Shown in pieces: positions 44,028 through 54,200 of a DNA stretch of 64,000 nucleotides (position 1 is the stretch's first letter; every line of letters begins with the position of its first letter). The stretch is from Cohnella lupini (GTDB taxonomy: Bacteria; Bacillota; Bacilli; Paenibacillales; Paenibacillaceae). The notes under the pieces were generated by a model. That model had not been told where the DNA came from, searched no databases, and saw only the letters and a program-made list of their open reading frames with translations. The position numbers were made by a program, and so were the translations under genes. The DNA lies in the NCBI RefSeq assembly GCF_003386205.1, contig NZ_QRDY01000002.1, positions 310,001-374,000 of the forward strand, given 5' to 3'.

Positions 44028-46172
44028 GTGCCGGAACGGGTCAGAATCGGGAGCCAACTGTTCATTAACAAGGACGATACACCGGAATACGTCAAACGAA
44101 TGGTCGTGTCGATGAAAGAAAACGGATTGGAGATTATCCGTCTATTTATGATATGGGAGCAGTTGGAGCCGTCCGACGGAAAGTGGAGCTTCGATAATTA
44201 CGATGCGTGCTTCGAGCAGGCGGCGTTGTCGGGACTTACGGTCGTGCCGACGCTTATGTCGGTCAGTCCGCCGGGCTGGATGCGCTTGACGGAAGGGCCT
44301 CAGTCGTTAGCGGATTTGGATGATCCGGTGTTTCATGAACGGACGAAAGCCTATATCGAGAAGATCGTTGCCAGATACGGGAACCATTCGCAGTTGGATT
44401 CTTGGATTCTATGGAACGAGCCGAGTCGCGAGATCTACAAGACTCCTCATGCCATCAAGGCGTACTCCCGCTATTTGCAAGAGGTTTACGGGACGATCGA
44501 AGAGGTGAACAAGGGCTCCTATACGCAATATTCCAGTTTCGAAGAGTTGGAAAAAGGGATGGGCCGCACGCTTCAATCCTATGTGCAGCCTTTCGTTTCT
44601 TTTAACGAACAGTTGGAGTGGATAAGATTCACCGTGCGCAATATGGAGGAACAATTGATTTTCATCCGGGACGAGATTCGCAAGCTGGATCCCGTGCATC
44701 CGGTTCACGTGAATCCTCATAACATACAGCTCGATATGCAGAGAGTCGGTCAATCCGTCTGGATGGAAGCCGATCTCGTTGACTTCATGGGGTGTTCGGC
44801 TCATCCGATGTGGCATTCCTTGCGTTACCCGGAGCAAAGATGGACGCAATCCGTCGGGTATTTCTCGGATTTAATGAAGAGCGCGACCCGCGATCCGGAG
44901 CGCAAATTCTGGGTAAGCGAGCTGCAAGGAGGAACGACTTTGTATTCCTCGGAGAAGGCGTATACTCCATCCGGAACTACGATTAAGCATTGGATATGGG
45001 AAGGGATCGGCAGCGGGGCGAAAGCGGTCGTGTTCTGGTGCTTCAACTCGAGGAACGCGGGTTATGAAGCGGGCGAGTGGTCATTGTTGAACCAGTTGGA
45101 GAAGCCGTCGCCAAGATTGCTGGCGGCGAAACATGCCGCGGAGATCATCGGGGCGCACGAGGCATTATTCAGTGATTCGACCCCGGAAAGAGGCAAAGTA
45201 TTGATCTTGTTTTCCGAACGGTCGATGTCCCTCGGACAAGTAGAGGGCGAAGGTCTAGATCCGTCGAATCCGAGAAACGGAAACATGTACGCGGACGCGG
45301 TGGCCGGCGCTCATCTGCTACTCTCGGATCTTTCCGTCACCGCAGAGCTTATCTCCGATAAGAGGTTGGCGGAAGAGGGCATTCGCGAGGAGATTCGGGC
45401 GTTGATCGTTCCGAATGCTATCGTCCTTGGAGCGGGAGAGATTGCCGCGATAGAGTCGTTCGTCAGTCGTGGCGGAATCGTAATCGCGGATGGACTTTCG
45501 GGGATGAAGGACGAGAACGGCAAACTCGCGGGAGAGTCGCTTCGGCGGTTAGCTGCCTTGTTCGGAGCCGAGGTCGAGGATATCGAGACGGCCGACGACG
45601 GGCTTGAATTGTACGGAACGGGCGGCGAGCTTGCGCTGCCGGGCTGGTTCTATCGGCTGCCGCTGGAGATCGTCGGAGCGGATGTTGACGTGTCGGCAAG
45701 ATTCGCGGATGGCAGACCGGCGGTGACGTCGCGTAAGTACGGTGAGGGTAGCGCCATTCGAATCGGGACGAATGCGTTTCAGCGTTATTTTGCTATGCCG
45801 GATGCGGTAACGCTTAACTATGTCGAGTCGATCGTTCGCGATGCCGTATGGGAAAATATTCAATTAGTCGGGGATTCGGCAGCTGACGTGGACGCGGACA
45901 CTGGCGCGGGCGTGAGCGTGAAGATGACGGTTAAGCGAGAAGCAGTCGGCGGGTTGAGATTAAAGACGCTAAACCACCCGGAAGGCAAAATACTCGTGTT
46001 CATTAACGAAAGCTCTCGTAGGACGGCAAAGGTGAGTTTTACGTTGGCGGGATTATTGAACGAGCTGAGCTCGGATACCGAAAGTGCCGTTCTCGAAATC
46101 TCCGCCGGATCGGTCGTGGAACTCAATGTCGAGGAGAACGGCGTATCGGTGTACGGATTTAAGTCGCGATGA
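44028..46172 (+). CDS. GH42 beta-galactosidase
   Basis: This protein of about 714 residues has the GH42 layout: an N-terminal TIM barrel, a trimerisation (glutamine-amidotransferase-like) domain near 395-620 and a small C-terminal beta domain. Glu131 in LWNEPS is the acid/base and Glu298 in VSELQGG the nucleophile. FMIWEQLEPSDGKWSFDNYD and FMGCSAHPMWHS are barrel motifs. No signal peptide is present. The GTG at 44028 has GGGAGAG about 7 nt upstream; an ATG at 44013 is possible. It would release galactose from short galactans or arabinogalactan pieces in the cytoplasm. It is divergent from an AraC gene and ends before a terminator. Confidence 0.88.
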   Translation: MPERVRIGSQLFINKDDTPEYVKRMVVSMKENGLEIIRLFMIWEQLEPSDGKWSFDNYDACFEQAALSGLTVVPTLMSVSPPGWMRLTEGPQSLADLDDPVFHERTKAYIEKIVARYGNHSQLDSWILWNEPSREIYKTPHAIKAYSRYLQEVYGTIEEVNKGSYTQYSSFEELEKGMGRTLQSYVQPFVSFNEQLEWIRFTVRNMEEQLIFIRDEIRKLDPVHPVHVNPHNIQLDMQRVGQSVWMEADLVDFMGCSAHPMWHSLRYPEQRWTQSVGYFSDLMKSATRDPERKFWVSELQGGTTLYSSEKAYTPSGTTIKHWIWEGIGSGAKAVVFWCFNSRNAGYEAGEWSLLNQLEKPSPRLLAAKHAAEIIGAHEALFSDSTPERGKVLILFSERSMSLGQVEGEGLDPSNPRNGNMYADAVAGAHLLLSDLSVTAELISDKRLAEEGIREEIRALIVPNAIVLGAGEIAAIESFVSRGGIVIADGLSGMKDENGKLAGESLRRLAALFGAEVEDIETADDGLELYGTGGELALPGWFYRLPLEIVGADVDVSARFADGRPAVTSRKYGEGSAIRIGTNAFQRYFAMPDAVTLNYVESIVRDAVWENIQLVGDSAADVDADTGAGVSVKMTVKREAVGGLRLKTLNHPEGKILVFINESSRRTAKVSFTLAGLLNELSSDTESAVLEISAGSVVELNVEENGVSVYGFKSR

Positions 46173-46284
46173 GCGCTGGTTGGTTCGGAAGATAGGATAT
46201 TTGAGATGAACGAAGTTGAATTGGCAGGTAGGGAAGATGAGATGAACGCGGGTGGATCGGAAGATATGGAAAGCATGAAGACGG

Positions 46285-46326
46285 GAGTTGTTGCGCGGGA
46301 TAATCCGCGGAGCAACTCTTTTTTCT
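46285..46326 (+). terminator. intrinsic terminator after GH42 gene
   Basis: GAGTTGTTGCGCGGGA pairs with the segment ending at CAACTC (46313-46318) around a short loop, and TTTTTTTT follows. The stretch 46173-46284 before it holds no recognisable gene. Confidence 0.8.
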
Positions 46327-46423
46327 TTTTGTCGATATCCCATTCGTTCAGGAACCCTGCCGAACCTCCGCGCCCCACCAAGCCAGCACATTCCAACCAA
46401 CAACCAGTACTCAACCTTAGCAG

Positions 46424-46846
46424 TCCAAATCGGGTTATTCCCGACACAGCCGGCATTTTGCACGGAAATACACGTCCAAATCGGGTTATTCCCGGCGCAG
46501 CAGGCATTTTGCACGGAGATACACGTCCAAACCGGGTAATTCCCGACGCAGCAGACAATTTGAACGGAGTTACACGTCCAAACCTGGTAATTTCCGTCGC
46601 TGCTGGCAATTTGAACGGAGATACACGTCCAAACCGGGTTATTCCCGACACAGCCGGCATTTTGCACGGAGATACACGTCCAAACCGGGTAATTCCCGAC
46701 GCAGCAGACAATTTGAACGGAGTTACACGTCCAAACCTGGTAATTTCCGTCGCTGCTGGCAATTTGAACGGAGATACACGTCCAAACCGGGTTATTCCCG
46801 GCGCAGTTGCCAATTTGAACGGTGATACATGTCCAAACCGCTTTAC
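46424..46846. repeat. 51-bp tandem repeat array D, 9 units
   Basis: GTCCAAA recurs at 46424, 46475, 46526, 46577, 46628, 46679, 46730, 46781 and 46832, always 51 bp apart. The unit can fold as GAGATACACG, 7-nt loop TCCAAAC, CGGGTAATTC with two or three mismatches. A three-unit block (46504-46656) is repeated almost exactly at 46657-46809, showing recent 153-bp duplication. The unit is related to the reverse complement of array B and shares ACCGGGTAATTC with array E. It begins about 100 bp after the GH42 terminator. Confidence 0.9.
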
Positions 46847-46849
46847 TAA

Positions 46850-47120
46850 GTCACTCATCCATCTAACCAATCCCATTCACAGCTAACATTTTAGCCTGCT
46901 GTATGTGAGCAATGAGACTCCAAATGGGATGAATTACAAGTTATTCGTCAACACAAATCCTCCTCTCTCGTCGGGACGCACAAGTCACAATATTAGCCTT
47001 TCAGGTCACGAGGTTGGTGGTTGGGGGTGGTGCTCCGACCGTAAAATTAATCTCAAGAACCGCGGCAACGGCCGGGGGGCGACGACACTAACGGGTCCAC
47101 AAAGAGAAGGGAGTTTCAAC
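46850..47120 (+). other. leader region of importer operon
   Basis: This 271-bp stretch between array D and the binding-protein gene must hold the operon promoter, but I find no convincing -35/-10 pair, no cre-like site and no gene. The 3' end has the ribosome binding site GAAGGGAG. Confidence 0.4.
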
Positions 47121-48455
47121 ATGTTAAAAAGCAAAAAAATGCTCATGACGCTTTGTCTTATGCTAGTCGCTTCGTCGCTGGCGGCGTGCGGCGGCAATAA
47201 CAACGGCAACAACGCGGGCAACTCGTCCGCTCCGGCAAGCTCGGAAGCGGCTGCTCCATCAGAATCGGCAAGCGCAAGCGCCCCTGCCAGCGAAACCAGC
47301 ACGGAGCCGCCTAAACCGGCCGAGCTTACGATCTGGCCCGACACGAGCGAAGACAAGCTGGCCGTCATAGAAGCGGCAGCCAAAAAATACACCGAGCAAA
47401 CCGGTATCGCGATCAACATCAAGCCGGTAGCGATGAACGACCAGCCGGACGTTCTCGCGCTTGACGGTCCCGCAGGCAAAGGCCCGGATTTGTTCTACCA
47501 ACCGGGAATCGGCAGCCTTGTGGTGAAAGGCCTCGTGCAAGAGGTCAAGACGACCGACGCGATCAAAGACACGTATACACCGGAAGCTCTAGCGGCGCTT
47601 AGCCAAGCCGGCGTCCTGTACGGTCTTCCGCTAGTAACCGAAACGTACGCTTTGTTCTACAACAAGAAAATCGTCCCGCAGGCTCCGACAACGATGGCCG
47701 AGCTGGAAACGATCATGAAGGAGAAAACGGACGCTAAGAAACAAGAGTACGGCTTCTTGTTCGAAGCGGCAAACTTCTACTACGCATGGGCTTTCATGGG
47801 CGGTAATGGCGGTTATATTTTCAAAGATAACAGCGGAATTTATGACATTAACGATATCGGCTTGAACAAAGAAGGCGCCGTGAAAGGAGCCAACCTGATC
47901 CAAAGCTGGTTCACCAACGGATACCTTCCGAAGGGCGTCAACGGCGACGTTGTCGGCGGATTGTTCACGCAAGGGAAAGTCGGCGCGGTCATCAACGGGC
48001 CTTGGGCAATTACGGATTACAAAAAGGCGCTGGGCGACGATCTTGCCGTAGTTCCGATCCCGACTCTCGATGGCGGCGCTCACCCGACTTCCTTCATCGG
48101 AGTCAAAGGCTGGATGTTATCCAAGTTTTCCAAGAGTCCGGAATGGGCAACGGATTTTGCGGCTTTCCTGACGAACGAAGAGAACGCGCTCGAGTACTTT
48201 AAGCAAACTGGCGAAGTGCCGCCGGTCAAGAACGTGCTGAGCAACCCGATTCTGGCGGAAGATCCGCTCGTATCCGGCTTCTCCGGCCAAATCCAATACG
48301 GCATACCGTTCCCTACCGTTCCCGAATTGGATCACGTATGGGATCCGATGGCTAATGCGCTGAAATTCATCACCGAGGGCAAGGACGCTCAAGCGTCGCT
48401 CGACGATGCGGTCCAATTGGTTAGCGACAAGATGAAGATGGCCGGCGCGAAATAA
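47121..48455 (+). CDS. maltodextrin-type sugar-binding lipoprotein
   Basis: This 444-residue solute-binding protein has a lipoprotein signal peptide with lipobox LAAC and lipid-bearing Cys23, a Ser/Ala/Glu-rich tether (about 30-60) and a MalE-like fold. Motifs such as LTIWPDTSEDKLAVIEAAAK, GPDLFYQP, YGLPLVTETYALFYNKK, GKVGAVINGPWAI and FIGVKGWMLSKFSK are typical of maltose/maltodextrin- and cyclodextrin-binding proteins of Bacillales (MdxE/CycB). GAAGGGAG lies upstream of the ATG at 47121. Two MalF/MalG-like permease genes follow. It may bind maltodextrins, galacto-oligosaccharides or similar; the adjacent GH42 gene leaves this open. Confidence 0.88.
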   Translation: MLKSKKMLMTLCLMLVASSLAACGGNNNGNNAGNSSAPASSEAAAPSESASASAPASETSTEPPKPAELTIWPDTSEDKLAVIEAAAKKYTEQTGIAINIKPVAMNDQPDVLALDGPAGKGPDLFYQPGIGSLVVKGLVQEVKTTDAIKDTYTPEALAALSQAGVLYGLPLVTETYALFYNKKIVPQAPTTMAELETIMKEKTDAKKQEYGFLFEAANFYYAWAFMGGNGGYIFKDNSGIYDINDIGLNKEGAVKGANLIQSWFTNGYLPKGVNGDVVGGLFTQGKVGAVINGPWAITDYKKALGDDLAVVPIPTLDGGAHPTSFIGVKGWMLSKFSKSPEWATDFAAFLTNEENALEYFKQTGEVPPVKNVLSNPILAEDPLVSGFSGQIQYGIPFPTVPELDHVWDPMANALKFITEGKDAQASLDDAVQLVSDKMKMAGAK

Positions 48456-48474
48456 CGATACTGCAGCCGTAGGC

Positions 48475-48508
48475 AAGGGAAAGGGGCTCTCCGTAGTCCC
48501 TTTTCCTT
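48475..48508 (+). terminator. intercistronic hairpin between binding protein and permeases
   Basis: AAGGGAAAGGG (48475-48485) pairs with CCCTTTTCCTT (48498-48508), one pair being G-T. There is no clean T run. It may partly stop transcription or protect the upstream mRNA, so that more binding protein than permease is made, as is known for mal operons. Confidence 0.5.
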
Positions 48509-48541
48509 TACCTACCGGGCTATGGAAGGTGAACCAAACAC

Positions 48542-49852
48542 ATGAACATCCAGAACGCGCCCGGACAACAGACGATCCCACGCGGACATCAAAATCATAA
48601 TCCCGTTGTAGCGCTCCTGCTCTCTCTCGTTCCCGGATTGGGACAGCTTTATAATCGTCGTTGGATCAAGGGATTCGCATTCTTGATCATAGGCTTAAGC
48701 TTGATTATCGCGCTGACTTTACCCGTTATTCACGGAGTCGCGGGCTTGATCGATCTCGGAGATACGCCCGAGAAAGACGATTCTCGCAGCCTGCTCGTTC
48801 AAGGTATTTTATCCGTCATCATTGGGGTTATCTTCTTAGGCTTGTACGCTATTAATCTATCGGACGCGTTCAAAGACGCCAAGAAACGGCAGCAAGGCAC
48901 CCGAACTCCGTCCGTCAGGCAAGCATTCAGAGATAGCTGGGAGCACGGCTTCCCGTATTTCGTCGTCGTTCCTAACTTCATCATGATGGCTTTAATCGTT
49001 ATTTTTCCGCTGCTGTTCATGATCTCGCTCGCTTTCACCAACTACAACCTATACAATTCCCCGCCCGCGCATCTGCTGGATTGGGTCGGCTTCGCGAACT
49101 TCAAGGCGCTCTTCACGGAGGCGGTTTGGAGCAAGAGCTTGCTCTCCGTTCTATCCTGGACGGTCGTCTGGACGTTGGTCGCGACGACTTTGCAAATCAC
49201 GCTTGCCTTCTTCCTGGCCGTATTGATCAACGACAACCGGGTCAAGTTCAAGCGGGTGATCCGCACCGTGCTTATTTTGCCTTGGGCGGTTCCTTCTTTC
49301 ATGACCGTGCTCGTGTTCACGGCGATGTTCAACGATACTTTCGGCGCGATCAATCGCGATATTTTCTCCCACTTCGGTCTGTCCATCCCGTGGCTCTCGG
49401 ATCCGTTATGGGCGAGAATCGCGATCATCGGCATTCAAGTGTGGCTGGGCTTCCCTTACGTATTCACGCTCATAACCGGCGTGTTGCAGAGCATCTCCAA
49501 GGATTGGTACGAGGCCGCGGACGTGGACGGAGGGTCCCGGTGGAAAAAGTTCCGCTTCATCACGATGCCGCACGTCCTGTACGCGACCGCTCCGCTGCTC
49601 ATCATGCAGTACTCCTTCAATTTTAACAATTTCAACTTGATTTTCTTGTTCAACAAGGGCGGTCCTCCGGTATCGGGCCAAAACTCGGGCGCCACGGACA
49701 TTCTTATTTCCTGGGTGTACAGCCTGACGTTTAACGAGAACAACTATAAGATGGCAGCGGCCATTTCCATTATTATGGGCATCGTCGTCGCTGCTTTCGC
49801 CTTCTATCAATTCCGCAAAACCCGTTCTTTCCGAGAGGAGGATATGTACTAG
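48542..49852 (+). CDS. ABC sugar permease, MalF-like
   Basis: This 436-residue membrane protein has an N-terminal extra section (NPVVALLLSLVPGLGQLYNR, a short helical hairpin motif seen in Gram-positive MalF proteins) before six core helices. The EAA loop is EAADVDGGSRWKKFRFITMP. FNFNNFNLIFLFNKGGPP is a hallmark of MalF-like permeases. GAAGGTG lies 9 nt before the ATG. It ends 1 nt before the second permease gene. The pair would import maltodextrin-like oligosaccharides with the lipoprotein at 47121 and an ATPase encoded elsewhere. Confidence 0.92.
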   Translation: MNIQNAPGQQTIPRGHQNHNPVVALLLSLVPGLGQLYNRRWIKGFAFLIIGLSLIIALTLPVIHGVAGLIDLGDTPEKDDSRSLLVQGILSVIIGVIFLGLYAINLSDAFKDAKKRQQGTRTPSVRQAFRDSWEHGFPYFVVVPNFIMMALIVIFPLLFMISLAFTNYNLYNSPPAHLLDWVGFANFKALFTEAVWSKSLLSVLSWTVVWTLVATTLQITLAFFLAVLINDNRVKFKRVIRTVLILPWAVPSFMTVLVFTAMFNDTFGAINRDIFSHFGLSIPWLSDPLWARIAIIGIQVWLGFPYVFTLITGVLQSISKDWYEAADVDGGSRWKKFRFITMPHVLYATAPLLIMQYSFNFNNFNLIFLFNKGGPPVSGQNSGATDILISWVYSLTFNENNYKMAAAISIIMGIVVAAFAFYQFRKTRSFREEDMY

Positions 49853-49853
49853 C

Positions 49854-50696
49854 ATGAAACGTTCCCTAAAATCCGCTCTGGAAGTGTCGGGTATTTATTT
49901 GATCGTTCTAATTATGTTCGCCGTGATCCTGTATCCGTTGGTGTGGGCGTTCAGCATGTCCTTGAATCCCGGCACGAGCCTGTTCTCATTGAAACTCATA
50001 CCCGACAATTGGTCGCTGGAGCATTACCGCTGGCTGTTCTCGGATCCGCGGAGCGATTACACGTTGTGGTATAAGAACACTTTGATTGTGGCGGTTTCCA
50101 ATGGATTGGCTTCGGTGTGTCTGGTGACGATTCTGGCGTACGTATTCTCGAGATTTCGGTTCGTCGGTCGGAAAAATAGTATATACACGTTCCTGCTACT
50201 GCAGATGTTCCCGGTGCTCATGGGGATGGTGGCGATTTATTTGCTGCTGAATACCGTCAACCTGTTGGATACTTTTACAGGCTTGATCTTGGTATACGTA
50301 TTCGGCGGACTTCCGATGAACGTCTTCCTCGTAAAGGGATACTTGGATACGATCCCGCGGGATTTGGATGAATCCGCCAAGATGGACGGAGCCGGCTACA
50401 TGACGATCTTCTTCCGCATCTTGATGCCGCTCGCAAGGCCGATCATAGCGGTGGTTGCCTTGTTCACGTTCATGGCGCCGTTCTTCGACTTCCTTACGCC
50501 GCGCATCATCATCCGCAGTCCGGAGAAATTCACGCTGGCGCTCGGACTCTACAACTTCATCAACGACAAGTTCGCCAACAACTTCACCATATTCGCCGCG
50601 GGCACGATACTCATCGCGATTCCGATCGCGACGGTGTTCTTGCTGCTGCAACGGTTCCTGATCTCGGGGCTGGCGGACGGCGCTACTAAGGGGTAG
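49854..50696 (+). CDS. ABC sugar permease, MalG-like
   Basis: This 280-residue membrane protein is the MalG-type partner: YPLVWAFSMSLNPGTSLFSL near the start, an EAA-loop variant ESAKMDGAGYMTIFFRILMP, and FLISGLADGATKG at the end, all typical of MalG/MdxG. GAGAGGAGG at the end of the MalF-like gene provides its ribosome binding site. It is the last gene of the operon; a perfect inverted repeat and array E follow. Confidence 0.92.
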   Translation: MKRSLKSALEVSGIYLIVLIMFAVILYPLVWAFSMSLNPGTSLFSLKLIPDNWSLEHYRWLFSDPRSDYTLWYKNTLIVAVSNGLASVCLVTILAYVFSRFRFVGRKNSIYTFLLLQMFPVLMGMVAIYLLLNTVNLLDTFTGLILVYVFGGLPMNVFLVKGYLDTIPRDLDESAKMDGAGYMTIFFRILMPLARPIIAVVALFTFMAPFFDFLTPRIIIRSPEKFTLALGLYNFINDKFANNFTIFAAGTILIAIPIATVFLLLQRFLISGLADGATKG

Positions 50697-50735
50697 GCGT
50701 GAGTGCCGCTGACGGCGGGGCGTATGTGCTGTAGC

Positions 50736-50772
50736 GGCTGAAATAGCGGAACGGGGTTCTACTATTTCAGCC
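50736..50772. terminator. inverted repeat at operon end, head of array E
   Basis: GGCTGAAATAG (50736-50746) and CTATTTCAGCC (50762-50772) form a perfect 11-bp stem with a 15-nt loop. No T run follows, so it is terminator-like at best. It touches the first unit of array E and contains GAAATAG, the start word of array A. Confidence 0.5.
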
Positions 50773-51200
50773 AAAACCAGGTAACTCCGCCTCGGCGGGC
50801 GAGTCGAGCTGAATAACCCGCCGAAACCGGGTAATTCCGCCCCGGCGGGCCAAATTCAGCCGAATAACTCGCCGAAACCGGGTAATTCCGCCGTGGCGAG
50901 CCGAAAGCGGCCGAGTAACCCGCCGAAACCGGGTAATTCCACTCCGGCGGGCTAGATTCGACCGAGTAACCCGCCGAAACCGGGTAATTCCGGCTCGGCG
51001 GGCTAGATTCGGCCGAGTAACCCGCCGAAACCGGCTAATTCAACTCCAGCGGGCTAGATTCGACCGAGTAACCCGCCGAAACCGGGTAATTCCGCCTCAG
51101 CGGACCGAATCCAGCCGAATAACCCGCCAAAACCGGGTAATTCAGCCTCGGTGGACCGAATCCCGCCGGATTACCCGGCGAAACCGGGTAATTCTCCCCA
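50763..51200. repeat. 51-bp tandem repeat array E, 9 units
   Basis: AAACC of the core CCGAAACCGGGTAATTC recurs at 50774, 50824, 50875, 50926, 50977, 51028, 51079, 51130 and 51181: one step of 50 and seven of 51 bp. The unit folds as GAATAACCCG, 7-nt loop CCGAAAC, CGGGTAATTC with one A-A mismatch; several units have GAGTAACCCG in the left arm. The other half often carries a small CCGCC/GGCGG palindrome. The array fills the gap between the importer operon and the giant SLH gene. Confidence 0.9.
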
Positions 51201-51271
51201 GCCGGCTGAACCGAGCAGATGTCTTTTAACCAATTGAATACTAGCTCTACATACGACAAGGAGGATGGACG

Positions 51272-54200
51272 ATGAAGGTTCTACGAAGGCTGCTTGCTCT
51301 GAGTTTGGCTCTTATAATAATGATTCCCCCGTTATCGGCCAGCGCGGACGACGATAACGGCACAGGAGGAAGCGACTACTTCCGGATCAAAAATACTCTG
51401 CAAGGGCATTACCTTTACGAAGACTCCGACGGCAAAGTTCGTTATGGATTCACAGAGGTAAACGACCCGCATGCGCAATGGTTAGTCGAGAACCAAGACG
51501 GCCATCAGCGGATCAAGAACCGCGCGACCGGCCATTATTTGAATTCGCAGAGCGTGACCGACGAGAACATCACGAGGCCGCTGGAAAGTTCGGCGGCTCC
51601 ATCTACGGGTTCGGACACTTGGGACATCGCGGACGTTGCGAATAAACCCGGCGAAGTGAATATCGTAAGCACTCGAAACGCGGCTTGGATCGTGAATTTT
51701 GAAATCCGGGACGGGTACGTTCAAAGCAACGGATGGGCGCAGAAGGAATGGGGAAGCGCGACTTGGAAGCTGGAACCGGCAGAGGAAACAGCGCCGGTTA
51801 GAATAGCCAACCTTGTCGACGGCACGTATCTATACGAGGAAGCGGGAAGTTTCATATTCGGAAATCCCGCATTGAATAATACCGCCTCGCATTGGTTCGT
51901 GGAAGAAAACGGCGGGAACAAACAGTATCGCAATCGTTCGACGGGACAATATTTGACAGGTTATACCGTGACGGAGGAAATGATCGCCCCAGCGTCGGAC
52001 TCGCTGCCTAAGCGCGTCAAGAACCAGTGGAAGGGTACTTATTTGTACGAAGATAACGGTCAGATCAAATACGGCGACCCTGTCTATACGGACATGAGCT
52101 CCCAATGGATCGTAATAGACGCGACAAATGGAAAGCGCTTACGAAACGTGGCTACGGGTAAGTACGCAACTAGTGTCGACTATGTAGGCGCAACCCCATT
52201 AGCTACGACGACATCTCTCGGAGCGGACGCGGTATGGAAGCAAGAAGCTGCCAAAACCGATCAAGGCAACGAAGTGGAAGGCTTCGTGACCTTCAGAAGC
52301 GTTGTTAGCGACAACAGCTTCGTGAACGTGCAAAACCAGGACGGCTTCGCGCAAGGAAATAATTGGGCGCAAGCAACATGGGGAAGCGCGCAATGGAAGC
52401 TGGAGGATCCCGCCCCGCCGACGCCGCCCGCGAATCCTTTTGTGCGAATCAAGAACGATTGGTTGCAGTTGTATCTCTATGAGGATAACGGCCTCGTGAA
52501 ATACGGCAACGTCGAAGCTTCCGATCAGAACGCGCAATGGCTTATCGAGGATGCGGACGGCGCGAAGCGGATCAAGAATCATGCGACCGGCCATTACTTG
52601 AATTCCGGAGAAGGCGCTAATGCCCGCGACGCTCTCAAGTCCTCGGCTTTGGCTCCAGACTCCACGGACGGAGATTGGAAAATAGCGACCAACGGCCAAG
52701 GATTGAAGCTGATCAGCAAGCCCGGAGAAGAGAACGGAGGCGCGAATGACGACAGCGGCAGCCTAACGGACGAACTGGGCAACTATATCAACGTCGAAAA
52801 TAAACTGAAGCATGCGCAATACGGAGTAGTCAACGCGACTTGGGGCAGTCCGAAATGGGAGTTCGTGACCGTAACGGATACCGTGGAAACCGCGGAATTT
52901 TATCGGTTGAAGAACGACTACCGGGGAACTTATCTCTATGAAGCCGCGGATGGAAAAGTAGCTTACGGCCAGCCCGAGCCGACCGACGAAACCTCGCATT
53001 GGGCTCTTCAACAAGGTAGCCAAGGGACGCTGATCGTCAATCGCGCGACGGGACATTTCATTACGAACGAGCATATCAACCGGGATCCGATCAACCATCC
53101 GGATGGCCACCTTGACCCGTTGGAAAGCTTGGACCTCGATCCGACATGGGGGAGCGTTCAATGGACGGTGTACGGCGTTCAAGGCACGGACAACGTGAAA
53201 GTGTTTAATAATGACTGGAACGGCAACGCGGTTATTCACGTCGAAGACGAAACCGGATACGGCCAGGCAAGCGACATACCTTCGGATTGGGGCACGGCAA
53301 AGTGGGTTCTCGAGCGTACCCCGAACCCGCCGATCGCTCTTCCCGAAGGAAACATTCGAATCAAGAACAAAGCTTCCGGCCAATATTTGTACGAAAACGG
53401 CAACAACGTCGTCTTGTACGGCAATCCGGAAGCGAATAACGCGTCATCGCATTGGATTTTGAAAAAGGCAGACGGTACGCAGCGCATCGAGAATCGGGCT
53501 ACGGGTAACGTCATCTCCATCGCAAATCTGCAAAGCTATTTGGAGACGACGGCTTCATCCGTAGTGAACGACAACAAAGCAAACTGGACCGTGGAAAAAG
53601 GAACCGAAACGGGCGTGTACTTGATTCGCAGCGAAGCGGACGGATTCAAGGATGCCTATATTCATACGGCGGATTCGCAAGGTTATGCGCAATATGAGCT
53701 ACGTTCCGTGGAGAGCCCTAGCGTCCAATGGATATTCGAAGACGCTTCGGCGGAGGCAGTAAACGTACCTTGGGATAACGGCCCGGCAAACGCGGTGACA
53801 CCTGCATTGTCGGAAACCAATTACGTTCGAATCACGGACGCCTTGACGGGTAAAGCTTTGATCGAACGTAACGGCGCGATCGTGACGGAGGTTCAAGCTT
53901 CGGAGAACGATGCTTCGTCGCAGTGGATGCCGCAGGATTATAACGGTCGCAAACGGCTCGTTAACCGCGCGACTGGCCATTTCCTCGCCTTGAACAACAA
54001 CGGCGCGGCGACCGCCTCCAATAATGGAGCGGAACTATTTTCCCAATGGAAGCTCGAAGCCCACGCTGGCTACACCACGATCAGCAACGCATCGGCAGCT
54101 GAAAGCCATTACTTGGCGCTCGGCGAATCGGGTGGAGCGACATCGCAGGCTCTGTCTGATGGGGCGATCGAAGCCCATTGGTTAGCGGAACCCGTATCCG

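Noticed and set aside
45860-46876. Repetitive protein on the minus strand through array D
   Set aside because: It runs antisense into the GH42 gene and across its terminator, with no start signals; it is explained by the 51-bp period.
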